DNA from: an uncultured Eggerthellaceae bacterium
GTDB lineage: Bacteria > Actinomycetota > Coriobacteriia > Coriobacteriales > Eggerthellaceae
Direction: 5' to 3'
Assembly: GCA_946618265.1 (NCBI GenBank)
Contig: CAMOLA010000079.1
Span: 1-6,786, forward strand
Length of the DNA stretch: 6,786 bases
Positions within the stretch are counted from its first letter, which is position 1, and each line of letters begins with the position of its first letter. The translations under genes were made by a program, and so were the position numbers. The notes under the pieces are model-generated. The model made no database searches. It saw nothing but the letters and a program-made list of their open reading frames with translations, and was not told the origin of the DNA. Of the stretch, positions 1-4,573 are shown piece after piece.

Positions 1-2
1 AG

Positions 3-140
3 TACATCGAGGCCGGCAAGGACCAGCAGGGCAAGGGCTACGACCCGCGCAAGCTGCTGAAGCCGGGCCGCGAGGCAATCGTCGCGCGTGCCAAGGAGCT
101 CATTTGCGACTTCGGCTCCGACGGCAAAGGCTGGGCATAA
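3..140 (+). CDS. fba: Fructose-bisphosphate aldolase, class II, C-terminal end (partial)
   Basis: The frame is open from the window edge and ends at TAA 138-140, giving 45 residues. The visible tail has YDPRKLLKPGREAI followed by a charged helix and a glycine-rich end. This DPRK-L-KPGR pattern is typical of the C-terminus of class II (zinc-dependent) fructose-1,6-bisphosphate aldolases, which cleave fructose-1,6-bisphosphate to dihydroxyacetone phosphate and glyceraldehyde-3-phosphate in the cytoplasm. The active-site and metal-binding part lies upstream of the window, so the assignment rests on the tail alone. A glycolytic neighbour fits: GAPDH, the next enzyme after triose isomerisation, lies convergently downstream. 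A strong terminator follows 55 bases after the stop, so this is the last gene of its transcription unit. Confidence 0.7.
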   Translation, partial: YIEAGKDQQGKGYDPRKLLKPGREAIVARAKELICDFGSDGKGWA

Positions 141-195
141 GCTCGGCGAAGTCTTTTCGCAATAGAGCCCGAACCGCCGAAGGCGCGAGGGCAGC

Positions 196-239
196 AAACG
201 GGGCGCACCGCACATCCGCTGTGGTGCGCCCCGTTTTTG
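196..239 (+). terminator. Rho-independent terminator of the aldolase gene
   Basis: A perfect 14-bp stem (196-209 pairs with 223-236, arms AAACGGGGCGCACC / GGTGCGCCCCGTTT) encloses a 13-base loop. It ends in a run of five T (234-238). It is correctly placed and oriented to end the aldolase transcript. Confidence 0.93.
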
Positions 240-240
240 G

Positions 241-270
241 AAGGCGTTAACCCCAAATTGACGCCTTTTC
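241..270 (+). terminator. Weak second hairpin, possible tandem terminator
   Basis: AAGGCGT (241-247) pairs perfectly with ACGCCTT (261-267) around a 13-base loop, and TTTT spans 266-269. It lies directly behind the main terminator. It could act as a back-up terminator, but the stem is short and the T-run is only four bases, part of which belongs to the stem. Confidence 0.35.
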
Positions 271-299
271 GAGAGTCCTTCGACGCCCATCCGCGCATC

Positions 300-514
300 G
301 GGCAGATTTCGGCTCTTGAAATGACAGAATGTAAGAAAGTTAACATACTGCGCGCAGAAAAGATGCTTTTGACGGGGAAGCCTCGCGCCGGCATCCTAAA
401 ACCCACATCCGCGAACTGGGCAAACGCCGTTACTGACTCCATGTTGCCTCCGTTGGGGATCCGACAGGTGTTAACTTTCTTACATTCTGTCATTTCAAGA
501 GCCGAAATCTGCCC
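300..514. mobile_element. MITE-like element with perfect 46-bp inverted repeats
   Basis: The left arm 300-345 (outer end GGGCAGATTTCGGCTCTTGA) is the exact reverse complement of the right arm 469-514, with no mismatch over 46 bp. Identity stops abruptly at both ends, at 299/515 and 346/468. The arms enclose 123 bp of unique, more GC-rich sequence that has no recognisable transposase. Both strands stay open through the element, giving overlapping ORFs that share the same translated ends. I regard these as a consequence of the inverted repeat and not as genes. No target-site duplication is visible in the immediate flanks (left GCATC, right AAATA). Size, long perfect termini and intergenic position fit a non-autonomous transposon derivative or a family of dispersed palindromic repeats. 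A transcript across it would fold into a 46-bp hairpin. The family is not identified. Confidence 0.6.
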
Positions 515-631
515 AAATATGGCTTAAAGCCCTCCTAGAACAATACGAGCACACCATCTAGGGCCAACGGCTCTCCTTCTAGGCCGGCAAACTAGGTTCA
601 CTGACACAAAAGGGGCTGGATAGCATCATCT
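515..631. other. Non-coding spacer with four CTAG sites
   Basis: No gene is seen here. The spacer between the inverted-repeat element and the gap terminator carries four CTAG tetramers in 61 bp (535-538, 558-561, 579-582, 592-595). CTAG is usually under-represented in bacterial DNA. No promoter or RNA gene is apparent. Confidence 0.4.
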
Positions 632-658
632 AAAAAGCCCCGCCGGGGCGGGGCTTTT
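632..658 (-). terminator. Rho-independent terminator of gap
   Basis: Read on the minus strand, AAAAGCCCCGCC (658-647) pairs with GGCGGGGCTTTT (644-633) through a very GC-rich stem with a tiny loop. It ends in a run of five T (636-632). It lies 35 bases after the gap stop codon. The plus strand also ends in four T, so it may work in both directions. Confidence 0.9.
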
Positions 659-693
659 CCGAGTTTGCAGAACCTGACCTGGCGCAATCGCGC

Positions 694-1719
694 TTACGCG
701 TTGCGCACCGAATCGATGTAGCGGGTGAGGTCGAGCATCTTGTTCGAGAAGCCCCACTCGTTGTCGTACCAGGCCATCAGCTTGACGAAGCGGTCGTTGA
801 GCGCCTTGCCCGCGCCCTTGTCGAAAATCGATGTGCGCGGATCGGAGCGGAAGTCCTGCGAGACGACCTCGTCTTCGGTGTAGCCCAGGATGCCCTTGAG
901 CTCGCCTTCGGCCGCTTTCTTGATCGCGGCGCAAATCTCGTCGTACGACGCCGGCTTTTCGAGGCGCACGGTGAGATCGGCAATGGAGACGTCGGCTGAC
1001 GGGATGCGGATGGAAACGCCGGTCATCTTGCCCTTCAGGTCGGGAATGACGCGACCCACGGCGTCGGCCGCGCCCGTGGTCGTGGGAACGATGTTGCCGA
1101 AGACCGAGCGGCCGAGGCGCCAGTTCTTCTTGGGGAAACCGTCGACCGGCGACTGGGAAGCGGTCGTTGCGTGGATGGTGGTCATGAAGCCCTCGACGAT
1201 GCCGAAGTTGTCGTTTACGACCTTCGCCAGCGGGGCAACGCAGTTCGTGGTGCACGAGGCGTTGGAGACGATGTTCATGCTGGGCTCGTACTCGTGCAGG
1301 TTGGCGCCGCACACGAACATGGGAACGTCTTCCTTGGTGGGGCCGGAGATGACGACCACCTTGGCGCCGGCGTCGATGTGCTTCTGGGCGTCGACGCCCT
1401 TGCGGTACTGGCCCGTGCACTCCATGACGTAATCGACGCCCAACTCGCCCCACGGAATGAGGGAGGCATCGCGGTACTTGACGTCGTCGAGCACCTTGAT
1501 GGCCTTGCCGTCGACGGTCATGATGCCGGCTTCGTCATCAGCCTCGATGGCCCCCTCATAGCGGCCGTGCACCGTATCGTACATGGTTGCGTACGCGACC
1601 TGAGAAGCGGGGTGCCGCGGCGCGTTGATGGCCACGACCTCGATATCTTCCGACTTCATTGCAGCCCGAAACACGAGGGAGCCGATGCGGCCGAACCCGT
1701 TAATGCCAATCTTGATCAT
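694..1719 (-). CDS. gap: Glyceraldehyde-3-phosphate dehydrogenase, type I
   Basis: This 341-residue cytoplasmic enzyme oxidises and phosphorylates glyceraldehyde-3-phosphate to 1,3-bisphosphoglycerate. Visible motifs are the Rossmann start KIGINGFGRIG (3-13), the catalytic SNASCTTNC with nucleophile Cys156, the base His183 in MTTIHATTA, the phosphate-binding region around 208-216 (GNIVPTTTGAA), and the C-terminal WYDNEWGFSNKMLD. Length is normal for the family. The ATG at 1717-1719 is chosen because it has AAAGGTGA (1731-1724) at proper spacing and begins the family's usual MIKIGINGFG. A TTG five codons further upstream overlaps that ribosome site. One oddity: the loop after the second beta strand reads INAPRHPA (31-38) where NAD-dependent enzymes have an Asp directly after IN, and the segment up to YD.VHG is one residue longer than usual. 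This suggests relaxed or NADP-type cofactor use. The gene is monocistronic, with its own terminator and a long upstream control region. Confidence 0.97.
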   Translation of the reverse strand: MIKIGINGFGRIGSLVFRAAMKSEDIEVVAINAPRHPASQVAYATMYDTVHGRYEGAIEADDEAGIMTVDGKAIKVLDDVKYRDASLIPWGELGVDYVMECTGQYRKGVDAQKHIDAGAKVVVISGPTKEDVPMFVCGANLHEYEPSMNIVSNASCTTNCVAPLAKVVNDNFGIVEGFMTTIHATTASQSPVDGFPKKNWRLGRSVFGNIVPTTTGAADAVGRVIPDLKGKMTGVSIRIPSADVSIADLTVRLEKPASYDEICAAIKKAAEGELKGILGYTEDEVVSQDFRSDPRTSIFDKGAGKALNDRFVKLMAWYDNEWGFSNKMLDLTRYIDSVRNA

Positions 1720-1833
1720 GGTGTCACCTTTCAAACCTTTTAAACCGTGCCGTACCAGTGTGCTTGAGCGCGAACCCGCTAAGTCGAATCGAATGGCTTC
1801 GCCGCGAATCGTGCTTGGGTCAAATGTAAAGCA

Positions 1834-1863
1834 GTTCTAGCAGTAAAGGCATCAGGGTTTCAA
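1834..1863 (-). promoter_or_regulatory. Candidate gap promoter
   Basis: On the minus strand TTGAAA (1863-1858, five of six matches to TTGACA) is followed after 18 bases by TAGAAC (1839-1834, four of six to TATAAT). The -10 is preceded by TGC, an extended -10 feature. The arms GGGTT/AACCC (1856-1867) overlap the -35. Transcription would start near 1827 and leave a leader of about 108 bases. The match is only moderate and no better promoter was seen. Confidence 0.35.
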
Positions 1864-1881
1864 CCCTCTCGGCCAGCGTAC

Positions 1882-1946
1882 CTTTTAAATCGATTTCGTT
1901 CATGTGATCGCGCGTTCACGCGTTCACTCGTTCACGCGCTCTCACG
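1882..1946. repeat. Palindrome plus iteron-like CGTTCA repeats upstream of gap
   Basis: The perfect palindrome AAATCGATTT (1887-1896) is followed by CGTTCA copies starting at 1897, 1913, 1921 and 1929, all on the same 8-bp grid. The last three read CGTTCACG, CGTTCACT and CGTTCACG. A degraded copy, CGCTCTCACG, follows at 1937-1946. GTGAT (1904-1908) and TTCAC (1915-1919) form an imperfect inverted pair. Such an array is consistent with a multi-site operator in the gap/lipase divergent control region (1720-2102). TTCAC resembles half of the Rex operator known from actinobacteria (TGTGAACGCGTTCACA), but the inverted half-sites here are 6 bases apart instead of 4. The rest of 1947-2080 shows nothing clear. 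Confidence 0.45.
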
Positions 1947-2090
1947 CTTTGCGCGACATGAGCCCACGGGTGCACCCAACCCCGACCGAGTCGCCTGCAG
2001 CAGGGCGATGCGGGAGACGGCACTCTGTTTCGTGCGTTTGGGTAGATTTAGAAATGATGGGCGCAAGCGGAACGAGGACTGGTTGAACGC

Positions 2091-2096
2091 TATAAT
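2091..2096 (+). promoter_or_regulatory. -10 box of a leaderless patatin-gene promoter
   Basis: A perfect TATAAT lies 6 bases before the ATG at 2103, so transcription would start at or within a base or two of the start codon. No Shine-Dalgarno sequence is present between the box and the ATG. No good -35 hexamer is found 16-18 bases upstream; TTGAAC at 2083-2088 is too close. Confidence 0.6.
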
Positions 2097-2102
2097 CAAT
2101 TC

Positions 2103-2996
2103 ATGACCAAAACTATCGAAAGCAACGTGTTCAAGACGGCGCTTCTCTTCGAAGGGGGCAGCATGCGCGCCGCTTACACGTGCGCGGTGGCTGCCGAGCT
2201 GCTCGAGCGCGGCATTCACTTCGACAACGTGTACGGCGTGAGCGCCGGCAGCTCGAATGCCGTGAATTACGTCTCGCGCGACATCGAGCGCACTATCAAG
2301 TCGTTCACCGAGTTCGTGCATATGGAAAACATCGGCGACTGGAAAACGTTCCTCCAGCACAAAGGCCTGTTCAACGCCCACTACATTTACCAGGAGGCGG
2401 GCCTTCCCACAGGGCCGATGCCTTTCGATATCGACACGTTCAACGCCAGCCCGGCCAAGGTGACCATCGCCGCGTTCGAGCGCGACACGGGACGCGACGT
2501 GTTCTTCCGCAAGGACGAGATGCACACGACCGACGAGCTGATGTTGCGCGTGCGGGCCAGCTCCACCGTGCCTATCATGATGCCTCCGCCCCAGGTGAAC
2601 GGGCGTTATTGCTACGACGGAGGATTTGCAGCCGGCGGCGGGCTGCCGCTCGAACGCATCCGCGACGACGGGTTCGATCGCGTGTTCGTCGTGCGCACGC
2701 GCAAGCGCGGCTATCGCAAAACCGGATCCAACTCATGGGCGAAGGCGTTCTTCTGGCGCCGCCCCCTCATGCGCGAGGCCGTCCTCACGCGCAACGAGCG
2801 CTACAACGCGGCATGCGACATGCTCGACGAATGGGAACGCGACGGGCGCGCCTATGTGTTCTACGCCGACGACCTCACGCTTTCGGGCAAAGAGCGCGAC
2901 TTCGACGAACTGTGCCGCAACTACGAAAGCGGCCGCGCCCAAATCCGCCGCGAATGGGACCGCCTCCTCGACTTCCTCGCAAACGCCGAAGCCTAG
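2103..2996 (+). CDS. Patatin/cPLA2-like phospholipase (COG4667, YjjU type)
   Basis: This 297-residue protein is a predicted serine acyl hydrolase of the patatin family, which cleaves acyl esters of lipids with a Ser-Asp dyad. The oxyanion motif FEGGSMR is at 16-22, the nucleophile motif GVSAGSS is at 45-51 with Ser47, and the catalytic Asp is Asp172 in YDGGFA. The segment RASSTVPIMMPPPQVNGRYCYDGG is the characteristic bridge to the dyad Asp. The C-terminal half (VVRTRKRGYRK, RNERYN, then a charged helical tail) matches the COG4667 layout rather than that of larger secreted patatins. There is no signal peptide or membrane segment, so it is expected in the cytoplasm or at the inner membrane face. 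ATG 2103 is the only usable start: upstream in frame there is no ATG, GTG or TTG before a stop at 2055, and the next Met (21) lies inside the oxyanion motif. Substrate is unknown. Confidence 0.88.
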   Translation: MTKTIESNVFKTALLFEGGSMRAAYTCAVAAELLERGIHFDNVYGVSAGSSNAVNYVSRDIERTIKSFTEFVHMENIGDWKTFLQHKGLFNAHYIYQEAGLPTGPMPFDIDTFNASPAKVTIAAFERDTGRDVFFRKDEMHTTDELMLRVRASSTVPIMMPPPQVNGRYCYDGGFAAGGGLPLERIRDDGFDRVFVVRTRKRGYRKTGSNSWAKAFFWRRPLMREAVLTRNERYNAACDMLDEWERDGRAYVFYADDLTLSGKERDFDELCRNYESGRAQIRREWDRLLDFLANAEA

Positions 2997-3031
2997 CCGC
3001 CTTCCCTGCCTTCCTCGCGGTACCATGACCC

Positions 3032-3372
3032 CGAAAAGTTAGCCGCATCTTTTCCCCGCGGGAGTTTGATCCAGGCTCGCCTTCCCCGCGGGAAATTGAT
3101 CTCGAAAAGTTAGCCTCGGTATTTCCCCGCGGGAGTTTGATCTCGAAAGCAAGCCGCATCATCTTCCCCGCGGGAAATTGATTGCAGCTGGGCAGGACCA
3201 CCTTCCCCGCGGGAGCTTGATCACGAAAAGTTAACCGCAAGATTTCCCCGCGGGAAAATGATTCGGGAAAATGATTCCGAAAGTTAGCCGTACCTTTTCC
3301 CCGCGGGAAGTTGATCGCGAACTGACGAAATCGCTTCCCCGCGGGAAAACGGTTTCCCCGCGGGAGATTGGT
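3032..3372. repeat. Nine-copy 19-bp repeat array with a CCGCGG core
   Basis: The motif TTCCCCGCGGGARNTTGAT occurs at 3052, 3082, 3123, 3164, 3203, 3244, 3297, 3335 and 3354 (start positions), always in the same orientation. The dominant period is 39-41 bp. The last two copies are degenerate at the 3' side and are head-to-tail. Between them a second motif, CGAAAAGTTAGCCGCATC, recurs at 3032, 3103, 3144, 3224 and 3278 with small changes. The core can fold as TTCCC-CGC-GGGAA, but no copy has a following T-run that would make it a clear terminator. Copies 1, 3 and 5 read GGGAG and copies 2, 4 and 6 read GGGAAA, implying growth by duplication of a two-unit block of about 80 bp. The array fills the gap between the convergent lipase and His-rich genes, ending 4 bases from the latter's stop. 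Function is unknown; candidates are a protein-binding array or an expanded intergenic repeat. Confidence 0.93.
3251..3276. repeat. 13-bp tandem duplication inside the array
   Basis: CGGGAAAATGATT at 3251-3263 is repeated exactly at 3264-3276. It duplicates the right half of the sixth array copy and explains the unusually long 53-bp step to the seventh copy. It looks like a recent slippage event. Confidence 0.85.
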
Positions 3373-3375
3373 TGG

Positions 3376-3873
3376 CTAGATTTCGGCTATGCAGGAGCGC
3401 ATGATTTCGACGAGCTCGTCGAGCTCGATGAGCATGACGATGGCGACGAGCTGGACGTCGCTGCCAGCGGTGAAATCCGCGGAAACGTCCCCTTCGCACG
3501 TCGGCGCGAAGCCAGCTGCAGTGACCGAGCCGTGCGCGAACGCATCGCCAGACCTTCCGAACGCCTTTATATGGCCGACGATCGCACCCGCAGTCTCCGC
3601 TTTCTCGGCTATCGACTGCATCGCATCGATCAGGACGCCGAACGGCAACGCACAGCCTTCGTTCACCATGAAGGTTGCCGAAACGGTCGCAGCCTGTTCG
3701 TGCACATGGGCTTCGATCTCGACGTTCGCCACCGGAATGGCTATTGCTTCTTTTTGCCCATGTTCATGCTCGTGCCCATGTTCATGCCCATGCTCGTGTT
3801 CATGCTCGTGTCCATGCTCGTGTCCATGCTCGTGTTCATGCCCGTGCTCGTGACCGCAATCGCAATTCGCCAT
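3376..3873 (-). CDS. His-rich metal-binding protein, partner of the G3E GTPase
   Basis: This is a 165-residue protein starting MANCDCG. From residue 8 to 38 every second residue is His (16 in all), alternating with Glu or Gly, preceded by Cys4 and Cys6. Such tails bind zinc, nickel or cobalt in metallochaperones and storage proteins. The remaining part (about 43-165) is an acidic, alanine/valine-rich soluble domain with alternating strand-like and helical stretches (VANVEIEAHVHE, IKAFGRSGDAFAHGSVTAAG, LIELDELVEIM). I do not recognise it. There is no signal peptide or membrane segment, so it is probably cytoplasmic. The ATG at 3871-3873 is chosen because it sits one base after the GTPase stop and has GGTGGGTGAG just upstream, inside the GTPase end. 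An ATG 11 codons further upstream would overlap the GTPase gene. The tight junction implies translational coupling and joint function: probably binding metal for, or receiving it from, the GTPase. Confidence 0.8.
   Translation of the reverse strand: MANCDCGHEHGHEHEHGHEHGHEHEHEHGHEHGHEHEHGQKEAIAIPVANVEIEAHVHEQAATVSATFMVNEGCALPFGVLIDAMQSIAEKAETAGAIVGHIKAFGRSGDAFAHGSVTAAGFAPTCEGDVSADFTAGSDVQLVAIVMLIELDELVEIMRSCIAEI
3760..3852. repeat. Hexanucleotide-type repeat encoding the His tail
   Basis: The codons for residues 8-38 are built from near-repeats of CATGCTCGTG- and CATGTTCATG-like 6-bp units (plus strand), alternating His codons with Glu or Gly codons. Loss or gain of a 6-bp unit would keep the frame and change the number of metal-binding residues by one. 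Confidence 0.7.
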
Positions 3874-3874
3874 G

Positions 3875-4480
3875 CTACTCACCCACCAGCAGGTCGAGAT
3901 CAGCATCGCTCATGGGCGACGCCGCGCTCGCACGCACCAGGGGCACCTGCGCATTCATCTCACGCACCGAACGCTCGGCCTCTTCGATTGTTTCCTCGTC
4001 CGCCAAGTCGACCTTGTTGACGAGCACGATGTCGGCCGGCTCGATCTGCCCCTCGAGCAGCATGCGCAAAGCCCTCGCAATGCGCCGCCAGCGCGACGCA
4101 TCGACAATGGTCACGATCCGCACGTCGTATCCACCGTACTTGATGAGGTTGTCCCGCATGGTCTCTGGGGTAGCCACGCCCGTGGCCTCCAAAATTACCA
4201 GGTCAGGTCCCATTTCCTCGGCCAGTTTCTCCAGCGCCGGGACGAGCTGCCCGATGAGCGTGCAGCACACGCAACCCGACAGCATCTCGGTCACCGAATA
4301 GCCCGCGTCCTGAATGATGCTCGAGTCCACCGACGCCGAGCCGACCTCGTTCTCGATGATGGCGATGCGAAAATCCGCGCCATGCTTCGCCCGCAATCGG
4401 CCGATCATCTGCATGAGCACGGTGGTCTTCCCCGACCCCAGAAATCCGCTCAAAATGAGCACGTTCGGTTTATCGTTCAT
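3875..4480 (-). CDS. Compact G3E-family GTPase (CobW/COG0523-like metal chaperone)
   Basis: This 201-residue cytoplasmic GTPase belongs to the G3E group (CobW, HypB, UreG, MeaB relatives), which use GTP hydrolysis to deliver or insert metals or service cobalamin enzymes. Motifs are the P-loop GFLGSGKTT (12-20), ENEVG (43-47), the COG0523 metal-binding signature GCVCC (69-73), LEATG (97-101) as the Walker B region, and NKVD (155-158) for guanine recognition. It ends about 40 residues after NKVD, so the C-terminal CobW_C domain of longer members (usually 300 residues or more) is absent. The ATG has GAGGA upstream at good spacing. It lies 93 bases downstream of the PucR regulator and is followed after one base by the His-rich gene, which may replace the missing His-rich or C-terminal region in trans. 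With a URO-D methyltransferase in the same run, a role in zinc or cobalt/corrinoid handling is inferred; the actual metal cannot be read from the sequence. Confidence 0.9.
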   Translation of the reverse strand: MNDKPNVLILSGFLGSGKTTVLMQMIGRLRAKHGADFRIAIIENEVGSASVDSSIIQDAGYSVTEMLSGCVCCTLIGQLVPALEKLAEEMGPDLVILEATGVATPETMRDNLIKYGGYDVRIVTIVDASRWRRIARALRMLLEGQIEPADIVLVNKVDLADEETIEEAERSVREMNAQVPLVRASAASPMSDADLDLLVGE

Positions 4481-4499
4481 TCCACTTCCTCGTCCTCAC

Positions 4500-4530
4500 C
4501 GAAACGCGGGCACCTGGCTCCGCCGTTTCG
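4500..4530 (-). promoter_or_regulatory. Leader hairpin before the G3E GTPase
   Basis: CGAAACG (4530-4524 on the minus strand) pairs with CGTTTCG (4506-4500). After a one-base bulge, CGG pairs with CCG around a 10-base loop. The hairpin ends 20 bases before the GTPase ATG, just upstream of its ribosome site, and has no T-run. It could be a leader control element or an RNA stabiliser; it matches no riboswitch that I recognise. Confidence 0.4.
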
Positions 4531-4541
4531 CTCATTTCCCT

Positions 4542-4573
4542 TCGCCGACGGCTTTTTGGCGGCCGTCCGGCAA
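4542..4573 (-). other. Hairpin directly after the regulator stop
   Basis: On the minus strand TTGCC, a bulged G and GACGGC (4573-4562) pair with GCCGTC and GGCGA, ending at 4542, around a loop that contains AAAAA. The stem begins at the base after the regulator's TAG. There is no T-run after it, so it is not a standard terminator. It may protect or separate the regulator mRNA from the downstream gene pair. Confidence 0.4.

Noticed and set aside
38..527. Overlapping ORFs through the inverted-repeat element on both strands
   Set aside because: Their matching translated ends come from the 46-bp inverted repeats. One runs into the aldolase gene and its terminator, and no good ribosome site or family was seen.
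1932..2525. Minus-strand ORF across the lipase start
   Set aside because: It overlaps the lipase gene, which has all patatin motifs, and itself shows no family features.
2875..3240. Minus-strand ORF with recurring MRLTFR-like segments
   Set aside because: It is the translation of the non-coding repeat array running into the antisense of the lipase gene; the apparent protein repeats reflect the DNA repeats.
3244..3280. Zur (zinc regulator) operator, because GAAAATGATT resembles part of a Zur box
   Set aside because: It lies at the 3' ends of convergent genes, not at a promoter, and is explained by the array unit and its 13-bp duplication.
3052..3372. CRISPR array
   Set aside because: Repeats are only 19 bp, spacing varies from 19 to 53 bp, and the intervening sequences are themselves conserved. 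No cas genes are nearby.
3271..4020. Plus-strand ORF with a Met/Phe/Val-rich hydrophobic stretch resembling a membrane protein
   Set aside because: It is the antisense of the His-tail codons; the minus-strand frame has a coupled start, a ribosome site and a coherent metal-binding sequence.
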